Below, one piece after another: positions 9,691-19,711 of a stretch of 64,000 nucleotides of DNA (positions within the stretch are counted from its first letter, which is position 1; the number at the start of each line of letters is the position of its first letter). The stretch lies in NCBI GenBank assembly GCA_029237915.1, contig JAQWHD010000065.1, positions 62,001 to 126,000 on the forward strand, written 5' to 3'. The position numbers and the translations under genes are program-made. The notes below the pieces were generated by a model, which was not told the origin of the DNA, did not search any database, and saw nothing but the letters and a program-made list of their open reading frames with translations. This DNA comes from Thalassotalea sp. GTDB lineage: Bacteria > Pseudomonadota > Gammaproteobacteria > Enterobacterales > Alteromonadaceae.

Positions 9691-9878
9691 AATAATCACT
9701 TAGGGTTAAACGGGTAATATAGTCGATTGTAAATTAAAACGGATAAAGCTGCAGTTTATTTTTGTTACAAGATATAAGCTAATCTGACTTAGTATTGTAA
9801 CCATCTATATTATGATCAGCAAAAATTAGGTAAAATCGCCATCAAATTATTTATAGTCACGCAATATAACAGAAGATA

Positions 9879-11909
9879 ATGAAATTAAACCCCGGACAAA
9901 ATGAAGCAAAAAAATACGTTAGCGGCCCATGCTTAGTGCTAGCGGGTGCTGGCAGTGGTAAAACCGGTGTTATTTGTCAAAAAATTTCCTATCTTATTCA
10001 AGAGTGTGGCTATAAAGCGCGTAATATTGCTGCTGTAACTTTTACCAATAAAGCCGCACGTGAAATGAAAGAGCGTGTTAGTAAAATGCTGGGTAAAGAG
10101 CATTCTCGTGGCTTAATGGTGTCTACGTTTCACTCCTTAGGTTTAGATATTGTGCGTCGTGAAATTAAAACCCTTGGTTTTAAACCTGGTTTCACTCTAT
10201 TCGATGATCAAGACAGCTTAGCGCTATTGAAAGATTTAACCGAAGAAGAGCTTGATGGTGATAAAGAATTATTATCTCGCTTGCAAAGTGCAATCTCCAA
10301 TTGGAAGAACGACCTGCTGCTTCCAGACATGGCATTAAAGCGTGCTGTCGGTGCTGACGAAATTATGTTTGCTGAATTCTATCAGCGTTATCATAAAAAT
10401 ATGCGCGCCTATAATGCCTTAGATTTTGATGATTTGATCATGATCCCAACCTTACTGTTACGTAATTACCAAGAGGTAAGAGATCGCTGGCAGAATAAGA
10501 TTAAATACCTATTGGTGGATGAGTATCAAGATACCAACACCAGTCAGTACGAGTTAGTGAAATACTTAGTTGGTGAACGCGGCCGTTTAACTGTGGTAGG
10601 TGATGATGACCAATCAATATATTCGTGGCGCGGGGCAAAGCCACAAAACTTAGTGCTACTGGGTAAAGATTTTCCACAATTAAAGTTAATTAAGCTTGAG
10701 CAGAACTATCGTTCGAGTGGTCGTATCCTCCAATGTGCCAATATTCTTATTGCTAATAATCCGCATGTTTATGATAAAGCGCTGTTTAGTGAGCTTGCTT
10801 ATGGCCCGGAGCTACGCGTAGTTAAAACTAAAAATGAAGATCATGAAGCCGAGCGAGTTGCTGGTGAATTGCTTGGTCATCGTTTTATCAATAAAAGTAA
10901 ATTTAAAAACTACGCCATATTGTACCGTGGTAATTTTCAATCGCGAGTGATTGAAAAAGTATTTATGCAAAACCGCATCCCTTATAAAATAAGCGGTGGC
11001 ACCTCATTTTTCTCCCGCTCTGAAATTAAAGATATCATGGCTTTTCTGCGTTTGATCGTAAACCCAGATGATGACAATGCGTTTTTACGAGTGGTGAATG
11101 TACCGCGCCGTGAAATTGGCCCTGCCACCTTAGAAAAATTAGGTACTTATGCGAATATCAGACAAATAAGTATGTTTGCTGCGAGTTTCGAATTAGGCCT
11201 AGAGCAGCACTTATCTGGACGTGGTCTGATCAATGTACAACGTTTTACGCGTTTAATTGTTGAAACAGAAGACAATGCTAATCGTGGAGATACTGCTGCA
11301 GTACTCAGAGGCTTTATTCAAAGCATTAACTACGAAGATTGGTTGTATGACACATCTCCAAGCGCAAAAGCCGCAGAAATGCGCATGAAGAACGTTACTC
11401 AGCTATTTAGTTGGGTTACTGAGATGCTTGAAGGTAATGATCAAGATGAGCCAATGACGTTGGCGCAAATCGTTACTCGTTTAACTCTGCGTGACATGAT
11501 GGAACGTGGTGAAGATGAAGAAGAGACCGACCAAGTACAATTGATGACGTTACATGCGTCAAAAGGTTTGGAATTTCCGTATGTATTCTTAATTGGTATG
11601 GAAGAAGGCATGTTACCGCATCAAACTAGTATTGATGAAGATAACGTAGAGGAAGAACGCCGCTTAGCTTATGTAGGGGTTACCCGAGCGCAGCGTGAAA
11701 TGATATTTACCTACGCCCAAGAACGCCGTCAATACGGTGAAGTGATCCGCACAGAACCCTCTCGTTTCTTATATGAAATGCCGCAAGACGATTTAGTGTG
11801 GGAGCAAGGTGGTGAACGCAAACATACCGCCGTAGAAAAACAAGAAAAAGGTCAAGCCGGTGTAGCCGGCTTAAGAGCAATGCTTGCAGCTAAAAAAGCT
11901 AAAGAATAA
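9879..11909 (+). CDS. rep: ATP-dependent DNA helicase Rep
   Basis: This 676-residue superfamily 1A 3'-5' helicase has the standard motif set: Q-motif LNPGQNEA, Walker [12 protein letters not shown] near residue 25, Walker [12 protein letters not shown], motif [18 protein letters not shown], motif [12 protein letters not shown], and C-terminal [20 protein letters not shown] and [12 protein letters not shown]. Length matches Rep (673 residues in E. coli) rather than the longer UvrD. Rep clears proteins ahead of replication forks with DnaB; the C-terminal tail here ends in a Lys/Ala-rich stretch ([12 protein letters not shown]), the region used for DnaB contact in E. coli. It is transcribed away from ubiK. 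Confidence 0.96.
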   Translation: MKLNPGQNEAKKYVSGPCLVLAGAGSGKTGVICQKISYLIQECGYKARNIAAVTFTNKAAREMKERVSKMLGKEHSRGLMVSTFHSLGLDIVRREIKTLGFKPGFTLFDDQDSLALLKDLTEEELDGDKELLSRLQSAISNWKNDLLLPDMALKRAVGADEIMFAEFYQRYHKNMRAYNALDFDDLIMIPTLLLRNYQEVRDRWQNKIKYLLVDEYQDTNTSQYELVKYLVGERGRLTVVGDDDQSIYSWRGAKPQNLVLLGKDFPQLKLIKLEQNYRSSGRILQCANILIANNPHVYDKALFSELAYGPELRVVKTKNEDHEAERVAGELLGHRFINKSKFKNYAILYRGNFQSRVIEKVFMQNRIPYKISGGTSFFSRSEIKDIMAFLRLIVNPDDDNAFLRVVNVPRREIGPATLEKLGTYANIRQISMFAASFELGLEQHLSGRGLINVQRFTRLIVETEDNANRGDTAAVLRGFIQSINYEDWLYDTSPSAKAAEMRMKNVTQLFSWVTEMLEGNDQDEPMTLAQIVTRLTLRDMMERGEDEEETDQVQLMTLHASKGLEFPYVFLIGMEEGMLPHQTSIDEDNVEEERRLAYVGVTRAQREMIFTYAQERRQYGEVIRTEPSRFLYEMPQDDLVWEQGGERKHTAVEKQEKGQAGVAGLRAMLAAKKAKE

Positions 11910-11928
11910 ATAGTAGTGCAAACGACCT

Positions 11929-13008
11929 TTAAGCGGATGCTAGGTATTCTTCAATACGGCCTGTACCTTTAGCTTTTGCTTTATGCAATGCTTGGTCAGA
12001 GTATGCGATCAGTTCACTAAAGTCGGCTATACTAGCGCTGTTTGTAATCGCTCCAATCGATGCTGTACAACGCATCTCTGACGATTCTGTAACAGCGGTG
12101 CTGTTGAATAGTGTATTAATTTTTCTGGCTAGTCGCTTTGCTTCAAGTATCGTTCTTTCTGGCATAGCAATAATAAATTCTTCTCCACCTAAACGACCAA
12201 AAACATCTGAATCTGAACAGACATTTTTGATTTTTTCAGTAATAGATTGTAAATAACAGTCCCCTACTTTGTGGCCGTAAAGCTCATTTACTCGTCTGAA
12301 ATTATCAATGTTAATGAGTAACAAAGAAAAAGGTCGGTTACTGTTTTTACAAGACCTGAAATGTTGAGCGCCAGCCGTAAAAAAGTAATCTCTACTGTTC
12401 GTTCTTGTTAATACATCAATGCTCGCTAGCTGTTTGAGTTCTTTTTCAGTACGTTCTAACTGTCTACCAAATAAATTTAATACGATAAGTACTTCAACCA
12501 TGATGCAAAAGATCACTGACTGATAAAGTATATTATTTAACTCGGTGTTTAATTCGATTAATGGTGTGTAATTAACGGTATTTTGACAATAAAACAGCAG
12601 CATAATAGCCAGTATTGATAAAACCAATTTCTGTTTAAATTGGTGTAATTCGAACAATAAAAAAGCACCGGTAGGCACAAGAAAATAAAATAGATGAAAG
12701 CCAGAGTCTTTGGTTACGTAAACATTAGTACAAACCCATAAATGCAACATAAGCACAATAAAAAACCAATGTTTAGCCTTGGTAGGAGCATCTACCGCCA
12801 TGATAATAAGACCACAAGCATAGGCTATGGTAAAAATTAAATTTATAACAGCAACTTTTGGTTCGTTAAGGTAAAAATAATAAAAGGCTGAGTAAAGAGC
12901 GGAAAGTAAAACAGTGAATAAGGTAATAAAGTTCATCGTCTGAACTTTAGTAATGGCAGACAGCTCTTTACTTTGACTACCTAAATTGATGATTTTGGAA
13001 AAGGTCAT
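11929..13008 (-). CDS. Membrane diguanylate cyclase (6 TM helices + GGDEF)
   Basis: The 359-residue protein has six hydrophobic segments between about residues 25 and 185, then a GGDEF domain. The active-site motif is RLGGEEF, compatible with cyclic-di-GMP synthesis, and metal/substrate residues such as LLINIDNFRRVNELYGH are present. The product-inhibition I-site (RxxD, five residues before GGEEF) reads SDSD, so the arginine is missing and feedback inhibition may be lost. The membrane part looks like a MASE-type sensory domain that I cannot assign to a subtype. It lies next to a second c-di-GMP gene on the same strand (160-bp gap). Confidence 0.88.
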   Translation of the reverse strand: MTFSKIINLGSQSKELSAITKVQTMNFITLFTVLLSALYSAFYYFYLNEPKVAVINLIFTIAYACGLIIMAVDAPTKAKHWFFIVLMLHLWVCTNVYVTKDSGFHLFYFLVPTGAFLLFELHQFKQKLVLSILAIMLLFYCQNTVNYTPLIELNTELNNILYQSVIFCIMVEVLIVLNLFGRQLERTEKELKQLASIDVLTRTNSRDYFFTAGAQHFRSCKNSNRPFSLLLINIDNFRRVNELYGHKVGDCYLQSITEKIKNVCSDSDVFGRLGGEEFIIAMPERTILEAKRLARKINTLFNSTAVTESSEMRCTASIGAITNSASIADFSELIAYSDQALHKAKAKGTGRIEEYLASA

Positions 13009-13167
13009 TAGGAAATTATTTTGATTATTTGTTAAATAATACCTAGCGATAGGTTAAAAACCAACATTTTAAAGCTATATATTATGCCGACCAACTCGCT
13101 AAAGTATATAATTATATAAAAATCAGTTGGTTATTAAACTAAAGACATTCATCTAACTGATATTATT

Positions 13168-15183
13168 TTACGCGCAGTAAATAATGTCAGCAGAATTATC
13201 GGTATCGTCATTAGTAAGAATAGCTTGTGGTTTATTGATGAAATAACCTTGGCCATATTCACAACCTGCGGATTTTGCTAAATCGAGCTGTGCTTGAGAC
13301 TCTATGCCTTCGGCAATAAGTCTAAAACCTAAGTACTCGCCTATTGAACATAAGCTTTTAGCTAACATTAAATTCTTTTGGTTGTGAGTAAATGAACGGA
13401 CAAAGAGCTGATCAAGTTTGATAAATTCAAATGGATAATTATTTAGATAAGTGAGTGACGAAATACCTGAGCCATAATCATCTAAGGCTAATTTCACTCC
13501 AGTCTTCTTCAGTAGTTTTAATTGCTTTAAAGTGTGCTCACTATTTTGGCTAAAAGCCATTTCGTTGAACTCAATAATCAGACGTTCCGGGGCAATGAAA
13601 GTGTCTTTAATTACCTGGTTTAATTGTTTCACTGTCTTGGTTTGCACCAAGTGTTTACCTGATAAATTAACACTAACATAAGTGTTTTTATAAGCAGCCT
13701 CTTCATCCCAAGTTTGTAACTGCTTGCCCGTTTGGGTTAATACCCAAAATTCAATTTCAGTGATCAAACCGGTTTCTTCAGCCATGCTTAGAAATTCATT
13801 CGGTGCTAATAAGCCTTTTTTAGGGTGCTGCCAACGTAATAGTGCTTCAAAACCAATAGTTTCACTACTCACTAGGTCATTAATTTTTTGAAAGTGTAAT
13901 ACGAATTGTTGCTCGTTTACTGCTTTGCGTAGCTCTTGTTCTAGGTTAAGGTTGGCTAATAGCTCTTCGCGCATGCTGTCATCAAAGAATACAAATCTTC
14001 CTCTACCCAAGGCTTTTGCTTGGTACATGGCCGCATCGGCATCACGAAGTATTTCAGTGCTTGAGTTATAATTACGTTCACATATGGCAATACCTATACT
14101 GGCACTACTGAATAACTCTTGGTCATCAATCGTGAAGGGCTCTTTAATAGTCTCAATGATCCTCAGAGCAATTTCTTCAGCATCGTCATGATGTGCTAAT
14201 GAGTCGAGTAAGATAACGAACTCATCGCCACCGAGACGGGCGAGAATATCGTTACCCCTAATGCATTGGGCAATACGGTCAGAAATTTGAATTAAGAGCT
14301 GATCACCAACATGGTGACCTAAGGTGTCATTAATCACTTTAAAGCGATCTAAGTCGATAAATAATACCGCAAACCTATGATTGGTGTGGCGTTTTAAGTG
14401 TTTTAATGAGTGTTCTAAGCGCTCAGTAAACATCGAACGATTAGGTAGTTTAGTTAACGTGTCGTGATGAGCTGCATGGTACAACTGTTGTTCAACTTTT
14501 CTGCGCTCTTCTACTTGCTTACGTAAGTTAAAGTTGCTCTGTTGCAAGTGCTGAGTTCGATCAAAAATAACATCTTCAATATCGTTGTTATATGCTTTTA
14601 ATTGTTCGTTTGCTTTATTACGTAAAATAGCTGAGGCAATATGCAGGGCAATAAATTGAATTAATTTTAAATCATTTACTAGTGCTTTACTGTGCCCTAA
14701 AAACCCTTTTATACCGACCAAACCAACGGTGATATTTTCGATGATTAGTGGTGCTGCCAGCCAAACATCCACTAGCTTGGTTTCATTATTACGATTTGGG
14801 AAAGGACGATTGGTTACTTTATTATCCGTTTCTAAAATACTAACGTGCTCATGATTTATTAACACCGGCTTACCGAGCGAGCTAATAAACTCGACTAAGT
14901 CAGCATCGAGTTGCTGATCTATAGGAGCACAGTTTAAATGGTCAACATAAAAGTGATCGGAACTGCGGTTATGAGGCTGAGTAAATAACTGAATGTATAG
15001 ATTGTCAGCAGGGAAGTAGCGCTGAATGATTTGTTGTAATTGCTGATAAAAAACAGATAGATCTGTTACCGAGCTAGTCAGTTCAGATAAAAGTAGTAAG
15101 CCCGTTTGGATTTTCTTAGTTTGCTTGTATTGCTCTAATAGAGTTTTAAGCTTAAATAGTTGTTTTTCGCTTTTATTCAGCAT
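13168..15183 (-). CDS. GAF-GGDEF-EAL dual c-di-GMP protein
   Basis: A 671-residue cytoplasmic protein without TM helices. Domain order: an N-terminal coiled start, a GAF-like sensor (about 25-190), a linker helix, GGDEF (about 235-395; RLGGDEF with an intact I-site RGND) and EAL (about 410-660). The EAL catalytic features are largely kept: GFEALLRWQHP, VNLSGKHL, LALDDYGSGISS, EFIKLDQLFV and LIAEGIES, although the usual ELTE reads EFNE. Both activities are therefore possible. Tandem cyclase/phosphodiesterase proteins often use one domain as the regulator of the other. It is the gene before (upstream of) the membrane cyclase on the - strand. Confidence 0.92.
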   Translation of the reverse strand: MLNKSEKQLFKLKTLLEQYKQTKKIQTGLLLLSELTSSVTDLSVFYQQLQQIIQRYFPADNLYIQLFTQPHNRSSDHFYVDHLNCAPIDQQLDADLVEFISSLGKPVLINHEHVSILETDNKVTNRPFPNRNNETKLVDVWLAAPLIIENITVGLVGIKGFLGHSKALVNDLKLIQFIALHIASAILRNKANEQLKAYNNDIEDVIFDRTQHLQQSNFNLRKQVEERRKVEQQLYHAAHHDTLTKLPNRSMFTERLEHSLKHLKRHTNHRFAVLFIDLDRFKVINDTLGHHVGDQLLIQISDRIAQCIRGNDILARLGGDEFVILLDSLAHHDDAEEIALRIIETIKEPFTIDDQELFSSASIGIAICERNYNSSTEILRDADAAMYQAKALGRGRFVFFDDSMREELLANLNLEQELRKAVNEQQFVLHFQKINDLVSSETIGFEALLRWQHPKKGLLAPNEFLSMAEETGLITEIEFWVLTQTGKQLQTWDEEAAYKNTYVSVNLSGKHLVQTKTVKQLNQVIKDTFIAPERLIIEFNEMAFSQNSEHTLKQLKLLKKTGVKLALDDYGSGISSLTYLNNYPFEFIKLDQLFVRSFTHNQKNLMLAKSLCSIGEYLGFRLIAEGIESQAQLDLAKSAGCEYGQGYFINKPQAILTNDDTDNSADIIYCA

Positions 15184-15300
15184 TTATTCCTGTTCCTTCA
15201 GGGCTGTTAACACAACGACTGTTAACGCTAATACCCGTTTTAACCAATGGGTGTTAGGTCAACAAACTTCAGAGTTATAATTGTAGCTAATATATTATTT

Positions 15301-15333
15301 ATAGCAAAAAAAACCAGGTAAAACCTGGTTTTT
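15301..15333 (-). terminator. Intrinsic terminator of rpoH
   Basis: On the - strand AAAAACCAGG / CCTGGTTTTT with a 5-nt loop runs directly into eight T residues, about 20 bp after the rpoH stop codon. This separates rpoH from the c-di-GMP gene downstream. Confidence 0.88.
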
Positions 15334-15353
15334 AAAAATTCTATAGCTAAATA

Positions 15354-16223
15354 TTAGTGTTCACTAATACCTAGTTTTAATTTGTTTAATGCGTTCTTTT
15401 CTAACTGACGAACACGTTCAGCTGAAATTTCATATTTGTCAGCTAAATCTTGAAGTGTCGCTTTATCATCAGTTAACCAGCGAGAACGAATAATATCTTG
15501 GCTGCGTTCATCTAAAGATGACATGGCACTGAATAATTGGCCATTAACGTGGTCATCCCAGTTATTACCTTCAACTTCAGCAGATAAGTCAGATGATTTG
15601 TCTTCTAAAAACTGTGCAGGAGAAAAACTACCAGAGTAACTGCCTGAATCATCATCGCCATCGGTAATATCAAATGCTTGATCTGAACTACTCATGCGAG
15701 ATTCCATTTCCAGTACGTCTTTGGTTGTTACGCCTAAGGTATCAGCAACAGTGTTTACTTCTTCGTTACTAAACCAGCCTAAACGTTTTTTGTTTTTACG
15801 TAGGTTAAAAAACAGTTTACGTTGTGCTTTAGTGGTAGCAACTTTAACGATACGCCAGTTTTTCAGAACAAATTCATGTATTTCTGCTTTAATCCAATGC
15901 ACAGCAAACGATACTAAACGTACGCCAACATCTGGATTGAAACGTTTTACCGCTTTCATTAAGCCTACATTGCCTTCTTGGATCAAATCAGCTTGTGGTA
16001 AACCATAGCCTGAATAGCCTTTAGCAATATGAATAACGAAACGTAAATGAGACATGATTAAGTCTTGGGCAGCGGTTAAGTCATCTTCATGATAAAGACG
16101 ACATGCTAATTCATGTTCTTGTTCAGCGGTAAGCATAGGGATGCTATATGCTGATTGCATGTATGATTCAATACTGCCACCTGACGGTACAGTTAATGCC
16201 ATAGAGTGCGAATAATTTGTCAT
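15354..16223 (-). CDS. rpoH: RNA polymerase heat-shock sigma factor RpoH (sigma-32)
   Basis: The 289-residue group 3-type sigma-70 relative has region 2 ([40 protein letters not shown]), the diagnostic RpoH box [18 protein letters not shown] around residues 135-152, and region 4 with a helix-turn-helix ending [20 protein letters not shown]. It directs transcription of chaperone and protease genes after heat or envelope damage. Its place after ftsYEX is the conserved gammaproteobacterial order, but a 258-bp gap with an inverted repeat suggests its own promoter. Translational thermosensing by mRNA structure is known for E. coli rpoH; I cannot verify it here. Confidence 0.96.
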   Translation of the reverse strand: MTNYSHSMALTVPSGGSIESYMQSAYSIPMLTAEQEHELACRLYHEDDLTAAQDLIMSHLRFVIHIAKGYSGYGLPQADLIQEGNVGLMKAVKRFNPDVGVRLVSFAVHWIKAEIHEFVLKNWRIVKVATTKAQRKLFFNLRKNKKRLGWFSNEEVNTVADTLGVTTKDVLEMESRMSSSDQAFDITDGDDDSGSYSGSFSPAQFLEDKSSDLSAEVEGNNWDDHVNGQLFSAMSSLDERSQDIIRSRWLTDDKATLQDLADKYEISAERVRQLEKNALNKLKLGISEH

Positions 16224-16426
16224 GAAAAACCCTCTTTACTTCTGAAAAAACAAGCTACAAAACCTAGCTTGGACTCTGGATACTAGCATAGCTCTTTTGA
16301 GATCGCTAATTTAAAAAACACCTTAATTTAATCGATAAAATTGATGCTTATTGAATTAATACTAACTATTTGATTAATATAATAATAAAAGGTTCAAAAA
16401 AGAAGTTTTAAGAATTGTAACATACT

Positions 16427-16453
16427 GTTAATGCTAATTAATTTAGCATTAAC
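16427..16453. repeat. Inverted repeat between ftsX and rpoH
   Basis: GTTAATGCTAA and TTAGCATTAAC form a perfect 11-bp inverted repeat around a 5-nt AT loop, 28 bp beyond the ftsX stop codon. There is no U-tract on either side, so it may be a weak terminator, an mRNA-stabilising hairpin or a protein-binding palindrome. The rest of the gap up to rpoH is AT-rich. Confidence 0.5.
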
Positions 16454-16481
16454 AGGCGATTATTTTTAATTGTTTAGCAAA

Positions 16482-17462
16482 CTATTCTGCGCTTGGCTCG
16501 ATTGAACTAATATGCTGACGTACAGAAATATAGCTGCCTAATAAACCTAGGCTAATGGCGGTCAATATCAAAAATATAACTTCAGAAAAATCTAAGCCAT
16601 CTAAAGAAAATTGGCTTTGATACAACTGTGCTAAATCAATAATGGCGAAATCAAGATAATAACTAAGTAACGCCACGGTTATTGCTGCGAGCAAACCACC
16701 AAAAATACCATACCACATGCCGGTATACATAAATGGGCGTTGGATAAACGCATCGGTAGCGCCAACCATTTTCATTACCGCAATAGCGTCTTTTTGATTG
16801 AGAATAGCAAGACGTATCGTATTGCCTATAATCAATACGACCGATAAGCTTAATAACACGGCTAATGCGGTGACAATATCTTGTATCAATACCATCATCG
16901 CTTCAAGGCGAGTGAGCCAATCTAAATCAAGCTTGCCTTGGGCTACTTCACGTTCGGATTCTAATTTTTCTAATAATGCTTTTGCAGCGGTTGCTTGACT
17001 AAAACGTTTACTAGGCGTTACTAACAAGGTGGCTGGTAATGGGTTGCTGTCTAGGTAAGTTAATGCTTTGCCAAATCCAGATGATTTTTTAAACTCTGCT
17101 AATGCGTCATTGGCTGAAATATAACGTACTTTTTTTACTTCTGGATAAAGTTGTATGCGTTTTACTAAATTTTGCGCGCCTTTATCATCAATATTGAGCT
17201 TAAGGAAAACACTGATCTCGGCTGCAGAATTCCACTGACTGCTGATTTGTTTGGCATTTTTGGTGAACAAATGCAAAGTTGCAGGTAAGGTTAAACTAAT
17301 ACCCAGCACTAAAATGGTCATCATTGAAGCCATTGGCGTGCGCCATAAGTCACCTAAACTGCCCGTTGCTTGTTGTAAGTGGCGAATGGGTAACATTAAT
17401 AAATTGTTGAAGCTAAATGGCTGCTTATTACGTAGGCTACCTTGTTGGTTATTACCCGCCAT
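16482..17462 (-). CDS. ftsX: Cell division protein FtsX
   Basis: The 326-residue inner-membrane partner of FtsE has four TM segments: one near residues 45-65, then three in the C-terminal half (ALAVLLSLSVVLIIGNTIRLAIL; MWYGIFGGLLAAITVALLS; VIFLILTAISLGLLGSYISV). A ~110-residue periplasmic domain sits between TM1 and TM2, and the MKMVGATDAFI coupling segment is present. FtsEX acts at the divisome to activate periplasmic amidases through EnvC and to regulate constriction. The start overlaps the ftsE stop codon by one base (TAATG), showing translational coupling. Basic residues at the N-terminus (LRNKQPFSFNN) are typical. Confidence 0.95.
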   Translation of the reverse strand: MAGNNQQGSLRNKQPFSFNNLLMLPIRHLQQATGSLGDLWRTPMASMMTILVLGISLTLPATLHLFTKNAKQISSQWNSAAEISVFLKLNIDDKGAQNLVKRIQLYPEVKKVRYISANDALAEFKKSSGFGKALTYLDSNPLPATLLVTPSKRFSQATAAKALLEKLESEREVAQGKLDLDWLTRLEAMMVLIQDIVTALAVLLSLSVVLIIGNTIRLAILNQKDAIAVMKMVGATDAFIQRPFMYTGMWYGIFGGLLAAITVALLSYYLDFAIIDLAQLYQSQFSLDGLDFSEVIFLILTAISLGLLGSYISVRQHISSIEPSAE

Positions 17463-18148
17463 TAGTTTGCCTCCATATCATTTTGTTCCAGACCATCGGT
17501 GATCATGGTGCCTTGTTTTAATGTTAAAGTGCGATATTTCATTCGCGCAATAAGTCCTAAATCATGGGTAGCAATCAACACACAAACACCAACAGAGTTA
17601 AATTCTTCAAACAGTCTAATAATATCTAATGATAATTTAGGGTCGAGGTTACCTGTTGGTTCATCGGCAAGGATTATTGGTGGCTTATTCACGATAGCTC
17701 GGGCAATACCTACTCGCTGTTGTTCGCCACCGGAAAGCATATATGGATAACAGCGAATTTTACTGCTTAAACCAACTTTTTCTAAGGCTGCTTCAACTCG
17801 TTTGCGAGTTTCTCTTGGGCCAACACCTTCAATAATCAGAGGTAGGGCAACATTATCGAAAACGGTTCTATCTTTTAAAAGATTATGATTTTGAAAAATC
17901 ATGCCGATATTGCGGCGCATGTAAGGAATTTGATTGTATTTAATGCTGGATATATCGACGCCATTAATGGCGACTTTGCCAGCGGTTGGTTTTTCCATAA
18001 CCGAAATTAGTTTTAATAAAGTACTTTTACCAGCTCCTGAATGCCCTGTTAAAAAGGCCATTTCACCCGCATCAAGATTAAAACTGATGTTACGTAGGGC
18101 ATTAAAGCCCCCTGGATAGGTTTTATTTACTGCATTAAAACTGATCAT
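17462..18148 (-). CDS. ftsE: Cell division ATP-binding protein FtsE
   Basis: This 228-residue ABC ATPase has Walker [16 protein letters not shown], the ABC signature [15 protein letters not shown], Walker [14 protein letters not shown] and an H-loop IATHD. It energises FtsX. It begins with [14 protein letters not shown] as usual for FtsE. Gene order ftsY-ftsE-ftsX is conserved; the 91-bp gap from ftsY contains no clear terminator, so the three genes are probably one transcript. Confidence 0.96.
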   Translation of the reverse strand: MISFNAVNKTYPGGFNALRNISFNLDAGEMAFLTGHSGAGKSTLLKLISVMEKPTAGKVAINGVDISSIKYNQIPYMRRNIGMIFQNHNLLKDRTVFDNVALPLIIEGVGPRETRKRVEAALEKVGLSSKIRCYPYMLSGGEQQRVGIARAIVNKPPIILADEPTGNLDPKLSLDIIRLFEEFNSVGVCVLIATHDLGLIARMKYRTLTLKQGTMITDGLEQNDMEAN

Positions 18149-18239
18149 GTTTTGCCACTTTTTATTTTTATATTCAAACCAACGAAGGGTAAGTTTTAGC
18201 TAATCATATTATTTTTAACAGGTTTTGCTTTATCTGTAA

Positions 18240-19526
18240 CTATTTATCGAAAAGTGCCTCAATAAAGTCATTACCATTAAATGGTCTTAAGTCATCAATC
18301 CCTTCACCCACACCTAAGTATTGAATTGGAATGTTAAACTTATCTGCAACAGCAAATACAACGCCACCTTTAGCGGTACCGTCTAGTTTTGTCACGACTA
18401 ATCCGCTAAGACCAACAGCATCGTTAAATAACTGAGTTTGACTTAAAGCATTTTGGCCGGTGCCAGCATCGATAGTAAGTAATACTTCGTGCGGTGCATC
18501 GGCATCGATTTTTTTCATCACCCGAACAACTTTTTTAAGCTCTTCCATAAGGTGAGCTTTATTTTGCAAGCGCCCAGCGGTATCGGCGATAAGAATATCT
18601 ACGCCTTTAGTTTTTGCAGAATTAATGGCATCAAAGATAACTGATGCGCTATCGGCTCCGGTATGTTGGGCAACAACAGCGATATCATTACGTTCGCCCC
18701 ATACTTGTAATTGCTCTACTGCTGCAGCTCTAAAAGTATCACCAGCAGCTAACATTACGGATTTCCCTTCAGCCTGAAACTGCTTAGCAAGTTTACCTAT
18801 AGTTGTGGTTTTACCTACGCCATTAACGCCAACCATCAAGATAACCCTTGGGCCGTTAATTTCTTTAGCTGGAGGCGTTTCAATGCTATCTAAAATCTTT
18901 TGTAATTCAATTTTTAGCAGGTCATAAAGTGCTTCTGCATCTTTAAGTTGCTTGCGTGACGCGGATTCAGTTAATGAATCAATGATTTTAGTTGTGGTAT
19001 CTACGCCAACATCAGCCAGTAATAACTGAGTTTCTAACTCTTCAAATAATTCGTCATCAATTTTCTTACCGCGAAATAAGTCAAAAATTCCTCCGCCTAG
19101 GTTTTTCCTAGTTTTAGATAAGCTTTGCTTTAATCGGCTAAAAAATCCAGATTTTGGTTTGTCTTCTACTCTTGGTTCGCTAGACTTTTCTGCTTCTGCT
19201 TCTGCTTCTGCTTCTGCTTCTGCTTCTGCTTCTGCTTCTGCTTCTTCAGCTACAGCTGATTCAACAATAGCAACTTCTTGATCAGCAATTAATTCGCTAG
19301 TGTCGTTATTAGTAGTGACTTCAGCTTCAGGTTCGGATTCAGGTTGAGGCTCTGCTTCTACAGACACTTCTGCTTGTTGAGTTTCGCTAGTCGTTGCAAC
19401 CTCAGAATGAGAAAGTTGTTCGCTTTCAACGCTGCTTTCTTGTTGTTCAACTTCGGGAGTATCTACTGAACTTGCTTTTTCAGTATCTTTTTTAAACCAG
19501 GAAAACAGGCCTTTTTTCTTCGACAT
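18240..19526 (-). CDS. ftsY: Signal recognition particle receptor FtsY
   Basis: The SRP-receptor GTPase delivers ribosome-nascent-chain complexes to SecYEG. I set the start at the ATG at 19526 (MSKKKGLFSWFKKDTEK, 428 residues), the usual Lys-rich amphipathic beginning; the track adds 23 unlikely residues. The acidic A domain (about 1-125) contains an Ala-Glu run of about 20 residues coded by a 6-bp microsatellite. The NG domain follows: helical bundle (FFSRLKQSLSKTRKNLGGG), G1 GVNGVGKTTTIGKLA, G3 DTAGR, G4 TKLDGTAKGG and the C-terminal GVGEGIDDLRPFN. It is divergent from rsmD, as in many relatives. Confidence 0.95.
   Translation of the reverse strand: MSKKKGLFSWFKKDTEKASSVDTPEVEQQESSVESEQLSHSEVATTSETQQAEVSVEAEPQPESEPEAEVTTNNDTSELIADQEVAIVESAVAEEAEAEAEAEAEAEAEAEAEKSSEPRVEDKPKSGFFSRLKQSLSKTRKNLGGGIFDLFRGKKIDDELFEELETQLLLADVGVDTTTKIIDSLTESASRKQLKDAEALYDLLKIELQKILDSIETPPAKEINGPRVILMVGVNGVGKTTTIGKLAKQFQAEGKSVMLAAGDTFRAAAVEQLQVWGERNDIAVVAQHTGADSASVIFDAINSAKTKGVDILIADTAGRLQNKAHLMEELKKVVRVMKKIDADAPHEVLLTIDAGTGQNALSQTQLFNDAVGLSGLVVTKLDGTAKGGVVFAVADKFNIPIQYLGVGEGIDDLRPFNGNDFIEALFDK
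19188..19241. repeat. Hexanucleotide microsatellite (TTCTGC)x9 inside ftsY
   Basis: Nine perfect TTCTGC units (GCAGAA on the coding strand) encode alternating Ala-Glu in the acidic N-terminal domain of FtsY. Because the unit is 6 bp, gain or loss of copies keeps the frame. Confidence 0.95.
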
Positions 19527-19711
19527 AATAAATTGATTCACTAATTGCGTTGGTAAACATAACAAACAAGGATAAAATTGAGTGTATAATATCATCTTAT
19601 AGCAAGTACATTAAGTTTTTTCCCATTCATAGCAAACAAACTTAATTGCATTGCTATTCGTTAGTGATGAAAAACTAAAGTGTTCAAAAAACAACAAAAG
19701 TAAACAGATTA

